DNA of 64,000 nt from Streptomyces sp. ITFR-21 (GTDB taxonomy: Bacteria; Actinomycetota; Actinomycetes; Streptomycetales; Streptomycetaceae), in NCBI RefSeq assembly GCF_031844685.1, contig NZ_CP134605.1, forward strand, positions 6,112,001 to 6,176,000, written 5' to 3'. The notes below the pieces were generated by a model. The model had not been told where the DNA came from and made no database searches. It worked only from the letters and a program-made list of their open reading frames with translations. How positions within the stretch are numbered: the first letter of the stretch is position 1; every line of letters starts with the position of its first letter. Position numbers and translations under genes: made by a program. This document shows, piece by piece, positions 1 to 8,505 of this stretch.

Positions 1-595
1 GGTCGGGGTCCGCGGCCACCAGGTCGGCGGCCAGCGCGAGCGACCGGGTGCCGGCTATGCAGGCCCACTGGCTGGCCGGCAGCAGCAGGACGTCGTCCCT
101 CAGCCGCAGCCGGTTGGACAGCGCCACGTCCAGGCCGGGCAGCGCGGGGGTGGTGGAGTGGCTGGTGATCAGGCAGTCCACGTCGGCCGGCGCCAGCCCG
201 GCCACCTCCAGCGCCTGACGGGCCGCGCGTTCCCCGTACGCCTGCACCGCCTCCCACGCGGGGGCGTTGCGTTCCTCGATGGTGCGGGGCGCGGGTATGG
301 CGCTCAGCGCGGCCACGGCCCGGTCGACGTCGCCGTCGGTGAAGCCGCCGGCGGCCAGCGCGTGCCGGGCCAGGGGCTCGTCCGGCATCCGCAGTCCGGT
401 GGCGGCCGGTGCGGACGCCTCTTCCAGGCTGCGCATCCAGCGGCGGGTACGGATCCCGGTGGCGGCGGCGATCGATTCGATCCGCGACAGCCAGGGCGCG
501 AGCGGGTGGCGGGCCCGCACCTCCGCGAGGATGTCGACGGTTTCCACGGTGTGTTCCCCGGCGACCACGGCCGGAGGAAAGAGATAAGCAGGCAC
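1..595 (-). CDS. Type III polyketide synthase-like (thiolase fold), 3' end cut off
   Basis: The N-terminal 198 codons are present; the gene runs off the left edge. The GTG at 593-595 is preceded by a GGAGGG ribosome site. The protein resembles the first half of chalcone-synthase/KAS III-like enzymes. It has a TGIRTRRW segment, an EERNAPAWEAVQAYGERAA helix, a DCLITSHSTTPALPGLD strand, and a WACIAGTRSLALAADLV segment whose Cys sits where the type III PKS catalytic Cys lies (compare LGCAAGGA in bacterial members). Such enzymes extend acyl-CoA starters with malonyl-CoA. The His and Asn of the triad lie outside the window. It may belong to the adjoining NRPS cluster, as it is transcribed in the same direction, but DUF2255 lies between. 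A KAS III-type condensing enzyme is the main alternative. Confidence 0.6.
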   Translation of the reverse strand, partial: MPAYLFPPAVVAGEHTVETVDILAEVRARHPLAPWLSRIESIAAATGIRTRRWMRSLEEASAPAATGLRMPDEPLARHALAAGGFTDGDVDRAVAALSAIPAPRTIEERNAPAWEAVQAYGERAARQALEVAGLAPADVDCLITSHSTTPALPGLDVALSNRLRLRDDVLLLPASQWACIAGTRSLALAADLVAADPD

Positions 596-885
596 AGAAC
601 CCTCCAGATTGCCCGGCCATGGTACGGCCGATGTGGGGCAGCGTAATACCGTATGACGCGATTGTTCCGCCGCGTGCGGGGTCGGGGCCCGGTGCCGGCG
701 GACGCCCGGCGGCCGGGCCGGGCACCGGACGGGCCGGAACGGCGCGGACGCGGGCGCCGGACCGGCCCGTGCACCCGATCGGTCCCGCGGGGGTGGCATC
801 GCCCGCCGCGGCGGGCACCGATCAGCTGTCCGCCGGCCGCCGGCACCGTCGCGGCCCGCCATCGCAGCAGCAGGAGGAGTACGCC

Positions 886-1263
886 GTGACCGCATGGACG
901 AACGACGAGCTGTCCCGGATCGAGCACGCCGACGAACTGGAGATCGCCCCGCTGGGCGGTGACGGCACACCGGGCCGGCCGGTGCCGATCTGGGTGGTCC
1001 GTGACGGAGACCACCTCTATGTCCGCTCCTACCGGGGCGAGGGCGGCGCCTGGTTCCGCGCCGCGCGGGCGAGCCGCGCCGGCCGCATCCGGGCCGGCGG
1101 CGTCGCCAAGGACGTCGCCCTCGTCGAGGAGAACGACCCGGCCCTCGGCGACCGCCTGGACGCGGCCTATCGCACCAAGTACAGCCGCTACGACGCCACG
1201 TACGTGGACCCGATGGTCGCCGAGGGCGCCCGCCACGCCACCCTCAGGCTCCTCCCGCGCTGA
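886..1263 (+). CDS. DUF2255 family protein
   Basis: This is a 125-residue cytoplasmic protein. The GTG start is set by AGGAGGAG at 872-879. The central pattern IWVVRDGDHLYVRSYRGEGGAWFRAA followed by a GRIRAGGVAKDVAL strand is typical of DUF2255, a small beta-rich family of unknown function common in actinomycetes and distantly like FMN-binding split-barrel proteins. No catalytic residues can be named. It is alone on the plus strand between the type III PKS-like gene, which is divergent, and the MFS gene, which is convergent. Membership of the cluster is therefore doubtful. Confidence 0.7.
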   Translation: MTAWTNDELSRIEHADELEIAPLGGDGTPGRPVPIWVVRDGDHLYVRSYRGEGGAWFRAARASRAGRIRAGGVAKDVALVEENDPALGDRLDAAYRTKYSRYDATYVDPMVAEGARHATLRLLPR

Positions 1264-1276
1264 ACCGCTGCCGCGA

Positions 1277-1306
1277 CCCGCCCGCCCGCGCGTGGGGGCG
1301 GGCGGG
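1277..1306. terminator. Bidirectional hairpin terminator between convergent genes
   Basis: A perfect 11-bp inverted repeat, CCCGCCCGCCC at 1277-1287 and GGGCGGGCGGG at 1296-1306, encloses an 8-nt loop. It lies 13 nt past the DUF2255 stop and downstream of the convergent MFS gene. There is no U tract, which is usual for high-GC actinomycete terminators. Confidence 0.6.
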
Positions 1307-1442
1307 CGGTGGCCCGGGGCGAGGCCGGGACGGGGACGGAAGAAGGATCCGGGGGGACCCGGGAGGACCCGGGGGAGGGATGGAAAGCGGCCGGTACAGC
1401 CCCGCGGGTGCGGGGCCGCCGGCCGAGCGGGTGGACGAGGGG

Positions 1443-2759
1443 TCAGAGTGCGACGGCCGGGGGCTGGGCCGGCTCGACGACCTGGGGGGGCAGCTCCTTG
1501 AGCCGGGTGACCGGCGACAGGACGAGCGCCACGATGACGGCGGCCGAGAAGACCGCCGCCACGATCAGGGCGTTCCTGGCGCCGATGGCGCCGGCGATGA
1601 GGCCGGCGGCCAGACCGCCGAGCGAGCCGCCGCCGAAGAGCAGCGTGCGGAAGCACGCGGTCATCCGGCTCATCATCGACTGCGGGGTCGTGGTCTGCCG
1701 CAGGCTGACGATGATGACGTTGGCGATGCCCAGGCCCAGGTAGGTGGTGAAGAACGACACGACGGCCAGCACGACCGCCACCGCTTTGTGGGACGTGCCG
1801 GCCACCACGATGACCGTCGGGCCCAGCAGCAGCGCGGTCTGCGCCACGAAGTAGGTGCGGCCCAGGTGGAAGCGGGCGATCACCCGGTGCGAGAGCATCG
1901 CGCCGATCAGCCCGCCGATGGAGGACATCGCGAAGATGGCGCCCAGCGTGGACGAGCTCAGGTGCAGGTCGTGCGTCCCGTACAGCAGGAACATGGTCCA
2001 CACGGTGATCATCGAGAAGTTGCAGCAGAAGCCGACCATGGCCAGCCAGCGCAGCACCGGGTTGCGGAACACCCAGTCCAGTCCCTGCCGCAGCTCGATC
2101 AGGATGTTCCGCTTGGGCGGCGTCGGCGGCAGCGGCTCGCGGGTGCGCACCAGCAGCAGCGAGACCACCGACGCGGCGTAGGAGAACGAGTCGACGAGCA
2201 GCGCCACCGGCGCGGTCAGCGCCGCCACGAGCACGCCGGCCAGCCCCGGGCCGGCCACGTCGGAGACCGAGGAGCTGACCCCCATCTTGGCGTTGGCCTC
2301 GACGTACTGGCGGGAGTCCTTCACCAGGGTGGGCACGTACGGCATCCAGCTGACGTCGAACAACACGGAGGAGACGCCGACGGCGCAGGCGATGACGAGC
2401 AGCGCGGCCATGTTGAGCGAATCGGTCCAGTTGAGCACAGTCACCAGCGCGATCAGCGCCATCCGCACCAGGTTGGTGCCCAGCATCACGCTGCGCCGCC
2501 GGTGCCGGTCCACCCACACGCCGAACAGCAGCGACAGCCCGATGTAGGGGACGAGTTGGAGGAAGCGAAGCAGTCCCACCTGCTCGTCGGTGGCGTTGAA
2601 GGCGTAGATCGCGGTGAGCGGCAGTGCCAGGTTGGTGACCTGGGTGCCGAGCAGGGACAGGGTCTCGCCGAGCCAGAACTTCAGGAAGTCCCGGTTGCCC
2701 CACAGGCTGGGCACGGCGGCGTCGGAGGCCGGTTCGGTCTCCGGTTCGGTGATGGACAA
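1443..2759 (-). CDS. MFS transporter, probable product exporter
   Basis: This 438-residue integral membrane protein has 10-12 hydrophobic segments and an MFS_3/enterobactin-exporter-like opening, WGNRDFLKFWLGETLSLLGT, followed by loop 2-3 FGVWVDRHRRR. The start is chosen as TTG at 2757-2759 because GGAGAG sits 3-8 nt before it in the transcript and similarity begins shortly after. It begins only 8 nt after the thioesterase stop, so it is the last gene of the NRPS operon. Its likely role is export of the NRPS-derived product or self-resistance. Substrate cannot be read from sequence. Confidence 0.85.
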   Translation of the reverse strand: MSITEPETEPASDAAVPSLWGNRDFLKFWLGETLSLLGTQVTNLALPLTAIYAFNATDEQVGLLRFLQLVPYIGLSLLFGVWVDRHRRRSVMLGTNLVRMALIALVTVLNWTDSLNMAALLVIACAVGVSSVLFDVSWMPYVPTLVKDSRQYVEANAKMGVSSSVSDVAGPGLAGVLVAALTAPVALLVDSFSYAASVVSLLLVRTREPLPPTPPKRNILIELRQGLDWVFRNPVLRWLAMVGFCCNFSMITVWTMFLLYGTHDLHLSSSTLGAIFAMSSIGGLIGAMLSHRVIARFHLGRTYFVAQTALLLGPTVIVVAGTSHKAVAVVLAVVSFFTTYLGLGIANVIIVSLRQTTTPQSMMSRMTACFRTLLFGGGSLGGLAAGLIAGAIGARNALIVAAVFSAAVIVALVLSPVTRLKELPPQVVEPAQPPAVAL

Positions 2760-2767
2760 CGTCTCTC

Positions 2768-3595
2768 CTAAGCCCGGCTGCTTGGCGCGCCGAGTTCCGT
2801 GCGGACGATCTGGGCCAGGGTGTCCAGGTGGTCTCCCGTCCAGATGGAGTGGTGGGTCGCTCCGGTGACGCCGAACTCCCGCAGGTCCGTCAGCAGCCGC
2901 CCCCAGCGCATGTCCTCCTGCGCCGAGAACTCGGCCAGGACGTGCACGGCGGGGCCGTCGTAAGGGCCCTGCAGACGGGTGGAGTAGAAGCCCTCGAGGT
3001 GCGCGCGGAAGACCCGGTACTGCTGGTCGAGCAGGTCGGCGTCGAACTCCTCGGGCAGGATCGCGGACTTCTCCACGGCGGGGAAGACGGCTTCCGGCCG
3101 TGCGTCCGGCGGCCACGGCGCGAACAGCCCGGTCAGCTCCGGCGGGGTGCTGTCGGACAGCCCCATCATGTCGCGCACGAAGCGCAGCAGGATGTCCCGC
3201 TCCGGCGGCAGCGGCATCACTTCCGGCAGCCCGGCGTCCACCAGGATCAGGTGCGCTACCCGCGCCCCGGCGCCGGTGAGCCGCTTGGCCATCTCGAAGG
3301 CGAGCAGCCCGCCCAGCGACCAGCCCAGCAGCTGGTAGGGGCCCTCCGGCTGCGCCTCGCGCAGGATCGCGGTGTACTCATCGGCCAGGGCCGGCAGGTC
3401 GCTCACCGGCGTGCGGTCGTTGTCGAAGCCCGGCGCCTCGAAGCCGTAGAGCGGCTGGTCGTCGCCGAGCTGCCGGGCCAGCCCCGCGTACGAGTACGCC
3501 GACCCGGACACCGCGTGCACGCAGTACAGCGGTGTCCGGGTGCCCTTCGGCTGGAGCGGTACCAGGCGGTCGAGATCCAGGGCCACCTCAGCCAC
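2768..3595 (-). CDS. Alpha/beta-hydrolase thioesterase of the NRPS
   Basis: This 275-residue thioesterase hydrolyses thioesters from carrier proteins. The nucleophile motif GWSLGG places Ser at residue 93, ILVDAG supplies the Asp near 120, and TGDHLDTL supplies the His near 256. Length and the opening LVPLQPKGTRTPLYCVHAVSG look like a type I TE domain severed from an NRPS rather than a proofreading type II TE. It overlaps the NRPS stop by 8 nt and is translationally coupled to it. It could act in trans to release the product loaded on the single PCP. A proofreading role remains possible. Confidence 0.85.
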   Translation of the reverse strand: MAEVALDLDRLVPLQPKGTRTPLYCVHAVSGSAYSYAGLARQLGDDQPLYGFEAPGFDNDRTPVSDLPALADEYTAILREAQPEGPYQLLGWSLGGLLAFEMAKRLTGAGARVAHLILVDAGLPEVMPLPPERDILLRFVRDMMGLSDSTPPELTGLFAPWPPDARPEAVFPAVEKSAILPEEFDADLLDQQYRVFRAHLEGFYSTRLQGPYDGPAVHVLAEFSAQEDMRWGRLLTDLREFGVTGATHHSIWTGDHLDTLAQIVRTELGAPSSRA

Positions 3596-6500
3596 GCGCC
3601 TTTTCGATCAGCTCGTCCACCACGGCGGAGATCTCGCTGAGCTTGGCGTTGCCGTACAGCAGCCGCACGCTGACCCGGATCTTGAAGGTCTTGTTGATCC
3701 GGCTGACCGCCCTCAGCGCCTGCAGCGAGTTGCCGCCGATGTCGAAGAAGCTGTCGTCGGCGCCCACCCGGTTCAGCGACAGCACCTCGGCGAACGCGGC
3801 GGCCAGGGTCTCCTCGGTCGCGGTGCGCGGCGCGACGTAGTCGCGGTCGTCGTCGCCGGCCGGCTCGGGCAGCGCGTTGCGGTTGATCTTCCAGCCGTCG
3901 TTGTTCATCGGGAAGGCGTCCAGCGCCACCCAGGCTGTGGGCACCATGTAGTCGGGCAGCGACGCGGCCAGGTGCCGGCGCAGTGCCTCCGGCGCCGGCA
4001 CCCGGCCGACCGAGGTGTAGTAGCCGACGAGCTGGTTCTCGCCCTGTCGGTCCGGGCGCATCAGCACCACGGCCCGCAGCACGTCGGGGTGGCCCTGCAG
4101 GACGGTCTCGATCTCGCCGAGCTCGATGCGCAGGCCCCGGAGCTTGACCTGGTTGTCGATGCGGCCCAGGAACTCGATCTGCCCGTCGCTGCTCCAGCGC
4201 ACCAGGTCACCGCTGCGGTAGACCCTGCTGTCGGGGTCGAACGGGTCCTGGACGAACTTCTGCGCCGTCATCTCCGGCTGGTTGAGGTAGCCGCGGGCCA
4301 GGCCGCCCTCGGCGCCGCCGATGAGCAGTTCGCCGGGCACGCCCTTGGGCACCAGGTTGTCCCACCGGTCCACGACGTAGACCTGCCGGTTCAGCTGCGG
4401 GCGACCGATGGGCGGCGGCGTGGTCCACTCCCGCTGCTCCACCACGTAGGAGGTCTGGCCGATGGCGCACTCGGTCGGGCCGTACAGGTTCAGGTAGGTG
4501 CGGCCCGGCAGGTTCCACTTGTTGACCAGTTCCGGAGGCAGCACCTCGGCGCCGCCCATCACGTACTTCAGGTCCGGGTAGGGCTCGGCCTCCATCACCG
4601 ACTGCATCGCCGGCGGCAGGCCCGCGTAGGTGACCCGCTGGTCGCGCAGCAGCGCGGTGAGCGCCTCCGGTGACTGGGCGTCCTCCGGGGAGACCGCCAC
4701 CACCCGGGCGCCGACGAGGAAGGCGGTCCAGATCTCGCCCTGCGACATGTCAAAGTTGAGAGCCGGCAGCTGCAGCAGCCGGTCGGCCGGCCCGAGGTCG
4801 AACGTGCGCCGGTACGCCTCGCAGAAGTAGGAGACCGCCCGGTGGGCGATCATCACCCCCTTGGGCGCGCCGGTCGAACCGGAGGTGTACAGGACGTAGG
4901 CGAGCGATTCGCGGGTGGTCCACTCCTCCAGCGGCTCGTCGGCCGGGTTCCGCTCGATCAGCGGCCAGTCGGTGTCGATCAGCAGCGGCTGCCAGCCCTG
5001 CGGCTCGGGCAACTGCCCGGCCAGGCCCGAGCGGGTGAGGACGACGGCCGCGCCGGTGTCGCGGATCATGTAGTCCAGCCGGCCGGCCGGCAGCTTCGGG
5101 TCCATCATGGCGAAGGCGCCGCCGGCCTTGAGGACGCCGGCCATGGCCACGTAGGCGTCCAGGTCGCGGTCGATGACCGTGGCGACGATGTCGCCGTGCT
5201 TCAGGCCCATGCCGCGCAGGTGGCGGGCGAGCAGGTCGGCGCGCCGGTCCAGTTCGCCGTAGCTGAGCTCGTTGCCCCGGCAGACCACGGCGACCGCGTC
5301 CGGGGTGCGGCGGGCCACCTCCGCGAGGCTGACGTGCAGCGGCTCCTCGGCGTACGCCGCCTCCTCGCCCTTGCCCAGCGCCAGCAGTTCGGCGCGCTCG
5401 GCGGAGCTGAGCAGCCGCAGCCGGGAGACGGTGCGCGAGCTGTCCTGGACGGCGTCGGTGAGCACCGACTCGACGTGGTCCAGCAACGCCCGCACCCGCC
5501 AGTCGTCGAACAGGTCGCGGGAGTACTCGACGTTGGCGCGCAGGGTGTCGCCGGACTCGATGAAGTCGATGGCCATGTCGAAGCGCGAGCCGGTGGACGC
5601 CGATGCGACCGGCTCGCTGCTGATGTGCGGCAGCGCCAGGCTGCCGCCGGAGTTGGCGTCGCCGAGCAGCTGCAGGGACACCTGGAACAGCGGGTTGCGG
5701 CCGGCCACCCGGACCGGCTGGAGCCGGTCGACGATCAGGTGGAACGGCACCTCCTGGTACTCGTACAGGTCGAGGTTGGCGTCCAGGGTGCGCGCCAGCA
5801 CCTCCTCGAAGGTGGGGTCGCCGGACAGGTCGGAGCGCAGCACCACCATGTTCACGAAGAGGCCGACCACGCTCTCCAGGTCCTCGTCGGGCCGGCTGAG
5901 CATCGGCACGCCGATGGGGATGTCCTCCTGGCCGGTGTAGCGGCTGAGGACCACGTTGAGGGCCGCGGCGAGCACCATGTACAGCGAGACGCCGTGCTCC
6001 TTGGCCAGCGCGCGCGCCTGCCGCAGCAGTTCCGGCGAATACGGCCGTACCAGCGATGTCGCGCCCCGGACGGCCAGCGCGGGCCGGGGCCGGTCGGTGG
6101 GCATCTCCAGTGTCGGCAGGTCCGCCAGCTTGCCGGTCCAGAACTCCAGGCCCTCGCGGAGCGCGTCGCCGGCCAGCTGCTCGCGCTGCGCGGCGGCGTA
6201 CTCCAGGTAGCCGGCGCCGGGCGTGCCGAACTCCGGCTCGCGCCCGTCCAGCAGCGCCGTGTACGCGGTGGCGAGTTCGGCGTTGACGATTCCCGAGGAC
6301 CAGCCGTCGGTGACGATGTGGTGCAGGTTCTGGAAGAGCACATGGTCGTCGTCGGCGAGCCGCAGCACCCGGTAGCGGTAGAGCGGGCCCTGCTCGAGGT
6401 CGAACGGCAGCCCGGACAGCTCGTCCAGCACCTCCCGTACGGCCCGGTCCTGCGCGGCCGCGTCCAGCCCGGTCCGCTCGGTCACCGTCAGGTCGACCTC

Positions 6501-6749
6501 GCCGGGCGGCGACACCAGCTGGAAGGGGGTGCCCTCCTCGGCGTGGACGGTCACCCGCAGGGCCTCGTGCCGGGCCACGACGAGGGTCAGGGCGCGCTGG
6601 AGCAGGTCGACGCGGAGCGGCCCGCGCAGACGCGCGGCCAGGAGGATGTTGTACACCGTGGCGCCCGGGGTCAACTGGTCGAGGAACCAGAGTTGCTCCT
6701 GGCCGAAGGAGAGCGGCGCGCGGGTACGGGCTTCGGTGGACGTGGTCAT
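3588..6749 (-). CDS. Single-module NRPS (C-A-PCP)
   Basis: 1053 residues. Domains: condensation about 10-440, with LHHIVTDG (His143, His144, Asp148, Gly149) intact; adenylation about 460-950, with A3 LYTSGSTGAPKGV, A5 NLYGPTE, A7 YRSGDLVR, and an A10 Lys in an unusual GWKINRNALP context; PCP about 975-1045, with the phosphopantetheine Ser in DIGGNSLQ (Ser1008). There is no TE or epimerase domain; the TE is the next gene. By-eye alignment to PheA gives a specificity pocket of about D-M-G-G-V-G-L-I-G, which I cannot match to a standard code. Context suggests 2,3-diaminopropionate or its carbamoylated form as substrate, which is inference. The N-terminal C domain implies an acyl donor delivered in trans. 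ATG follows AGGAAG. Confidence 0.92.
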   Translation of the reverse strand: MTTSTEARTRAPLSFGQEQLWFLDQLTPGATVYNILLAARLRGPLRVDLLQRALTLVVARHEALRVTVHAEEGTPFQLVSPPGEVDLTVTERTGLDAAAQDRAVREVLDELSGLPFDLEQGPLYRYRVLRLADDDHVLFQNLHHIVTDGWSSGIVNAELATAYTALLDGREPEFGTPGAGYLEYAAAQREQLAGDALREGLEFWTGKLADLPTLEMPTDRPRPALAVRGATSLVRPYSPELLRQARALAKEHGVSLYMVLAAALNVVLSRYTGQEDIPIGVPMLSRPDEDLESVVGLFVNMVVLRSDLSGDPTFEEVLARTLDANLDLYEYQEVPFHLIVDRLQPVRVAGRNPLFQVSLQLLGDANSGGSLALPHISSEPVASASTGSRFDMAIDFIESGDTLRANVEYSRDLFDDWRVRALLDHVESVLTDAVQDSSRTVSRLRLLSSAERAELLALGKGEEAAYAEEPLHVSLAEVARRTPDAVAVVCRGNELSYGELDRRADLLARHLRGMGLKHGDIVATVIDRDLDAYVAMAGVLKAGGAFAMMDPKLPAGRLDYMIRDTGAAVVLTRSGLAGQLPEPQGWQPLLIDTDWPLIERNPADEPLEEWTTRESLAYVLYTSGSTGAPKGVMIAHRAVSYFCEAYRRTFDLGPADRLLQLPALNFDMSQGEIWTAFLVGARVVAVSPEDAQSPEALTALLRDQRVTYAGLPPAMQSVMEAEPYPDLKYVMGGAEVLPPELVNKWNLPGRTYLNLYGPTECAIGQTSYVVEQREWTTPPPIGRPQLNRQVYVVDRWDNLVPKGVPGELLIGGAEGGLARGYLNQPEMTAQKFVQDPFDPDSRVYRSGDLVRWSSDGQIEFLGRIDNQVKLRGLRIELGEIETVLQGHPDVLRAVVLMRPDRQGENQLVGYYTSVGRVPAPEALRRHLAASLPDYMVPTAWVALDAFPMNNDGWKINRNALPEPAGDDDRDYVAPRTATEETLAAAFAEVLSLNRVGADDSFFDIGGNSLQALRAVSRINKTFKIRVSVRLLYGNAKLSEISAVVDELIEKARG

Positions 6750-6838
6750 GAGGCGACTTCCTGATCGGTTGGCTGGTCGGTGGGGCGGTGGTGGTAGGGG
6801 GGAGCGGCCGCCGTGGGCCCGTCTGCGCGGGACGGGCC

Positions 6839-6867
6839 CCGCCGCGGCCGGGCGCCGGCCGCGGCGG
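6839..6867 (-). terminator. Strong intra-cluster hairpin before the NRPS
   Basis: A perfect 13-bp inverted repeat (CCGCCGCGGCCGG at 6839-6851, partner at 6855-6867) has a 3-nt loop. It starts 6 nt past the carbamoyltransferase stop and lies in the 123-nt gap before the NRPS start. It may terminate or attenuate transcription, so the NRPS-TE-exporter group may be expressed at a different level from the precursor genes. Confidence 0.55.
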
Positions 6868-6872
6868 TGCGC

Positions 6873-8441
6873 TCACGCCTGCCGGGGGGTGACGAAGGTG
6901 TCGTTGATGACGTAGCCGTCCAGGCCGTGCTCCTCCCCGTAGGCGAGCAGGTCGCTGGTGGTGTTGATGAAGCCCCGGCCGTTGAAGTTCAGGGAGGTGT
7001 TGCACAGCACGCTGAACCCCGTCAGGTCCCGGAACGCCTCCAGCAGGTCGGCGATGCCGGCGTTGCGCTCACGGGTCACCGTCTGGGTGCGGGCCGACCC
7101 GTCCACGTGGGTGACGGCCTTCAGCTCCTCGGAGGTGACCCGGTTGAAGAACAGCATGTAGGGGTCCTGCACCGAGCCGACGAACCAGCGGTGCGCGTCC
7201 TCCTCCAGCGCGATCGGCGCGATCGGCCGGTAGTCCTCCCGGCCCTTGATCGTGTTGAGCCGCACCGTGGTCTCCTCGGTGAAGGGCGCCGCCAGGATCG
7301 AGCGGTTGCCCAGCGCCCGCGGCCCCATCTCGTACCGCCCGCGCGCCCAGCCGATGATGCGCCCCTGCTCCAGGTAGCGGGCCACCTCGGCGGCCACCAG
7401 CGGCCTGGTCTCGTACCGGGCGGCGTCGGGCACCACGTCCTCGACGAACTCCTCGCCGGAGTAGACGTCCCACTCGATCGCCGCGGACCCGGTGTGGAAC
7501 CACTGGGCGTCGATCGCGGTGCCCAGCGCGGCGCCGCTGTCGTTGGGGCAGGGCGGCACAAAGACGTCCTCGAACAGGCCGCTCTCGCGCAGCTGGGCGT
7601 TCCAGTTGCAGTTCAGCCCGCAGCCGCCGGAGACCAGCAGCGGCAGTCCCTCGGTGAGGTTCTTGGCCGCGTAGCCGTAGAAGGCGTCGAAGATGGCGTC
7701 GGAGTGCCGCTTGGCCAGGTCGCGGTACACCTGCGACTCGACGCCGGCGTTGTACACCGGCGACCAGGACATCTCGTCCTTCGACAGGCCCAGCACGATG
7801 CCGTCCTGGGCCAGGATGAAGTTGATGGTCTCCTGCTCCTCCTTGCTGATGTTCCGGTCGGACGCGAAGGCGGTCAGCGCCATCTGCTTGCCGGCGTGGC
7901 TGTAGTTGAAGTAGCCCTTGCCGCCGGGGTGCTTGGGGTCGGCCAGCGCGAACAGGTAGGCGTACTTGTTGCCGGGGTCGGTCATCACGTGCTTGAGGTG
8001 GGTGATCCGGCCGCTCTCGTCGACCCGGTAGAAGTCGCCGATGTTGCCCTCCCACACCAGCGAGTAGTGCGGCCGGCCGGCCGCGCCCGGAGCCATCCCG
8101 TAGGCCGTCATGATGTGCGAGCGCTCGTGGGTGGAGGAGAAGATCCGGACGTCCTTGCCGAAGAACTTCCCCGCGTCGTCCTGGATCGAGCCGTCGCCGA
8201 CGCCGAAGTAGCCGGCCCGCGACGGCGGTTCGACGGAGTGGAAGCCCTTGACCCAGCCGCTCAGCGACACCACGTCGGGCAGCCGCGGCAGCAGCCCGGC
8301 CGCCCGGGTGACGACCTCGGCGGTCAGCCGGTCGTACCGCGGGTAGTTGTCCTTCTCCGCCTCCAGGGCGAAGAGCAGCTTGCCGTCCTCGATGGCGACG
8401 ACGCCGCCGTCGTGTCCCTCTTTGAAACCCAGGATCAACAT
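6873..8441 (-). CDS. NodU/CmcH-type carbamoyltransferase
   Basis: This 522-residue enzyme belongs to the carbamoyl-phosphate-dependent family of NodU, CmcH and TobZ, which makes a carbamoyl-adenylate in a YrdC-like C-terminal domain and transfers it in a Kae1-like N-terminal domain. Visible marks are the opening LILGFKEGHDGG, the metal-binding HERSHIMTAYG segment, GGCGLNCNWN, PNDSGAALGTA, RYEMGPRALGNRSI and REDYRPIAPIALEE, and a C-terminal LCNTSLN. The ATG at 8439-8441 was chosen because homology begins there; upstream residues look non-coding. Known members carbamoylate hydroxyls. Here the neighbours suggest an L-Dap-derived acceptor, which would give a ureido group; this is inferred. The adjacent carAB can supply carbamoyl phosphate. 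Confidence 0.88.
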   Translation of the reverse strand: MLILGFKEGHDGGVVAIEDGKLLFALEAEKDNYPRYDRLTAEVVTRAAGLLPRLPDVVSLSGWVKGFHSVEPPSRAGYFGVGDGSIQDDAGKFFGKDVRIFSSTHERSHIMTAYGMAPGAAGRPHYSLVWEGNIGDFYRVDESGRITHLKHVMTDPGNKYAYLFALADPKHPGGKGYFNYSHAGKQMALTAFASDRNISKEEQETINFILAQDGIVLGLSKDEMSWSPVYNAGVESQVYRDLAKRHSDAIFDAFYGYAAKNLTEGLPLLVSGGCGLNCNWNAQLRESGLFEDVFVPPCPNDSGAALGTAIDAQWFHTGSAAIEWDVYSGEEFVEDVVPDAARYETRPLVAAEVARYLEQGRIIGWARGRYEMGPRALGNRSILAAPFTEETTVRLNTIKGREDYRPIAPIALEEDAHRWFVGSVQDPYMLFFNRVTSEELKAVTHVDGSARTQTVTRERNAGIADLLEAFRDLTGFSVLCNTSLNFNGRGFINTTSDLLAYGEEHGLDGYVINDTFVTPRQA

Positions 8442-8505
8442 CTCGTGGTGCCTTTCCGTGTGGTCGGCTCGGGGCATGGTGCGAGCGTGGATGGGGGCGG
8501 CCTGG

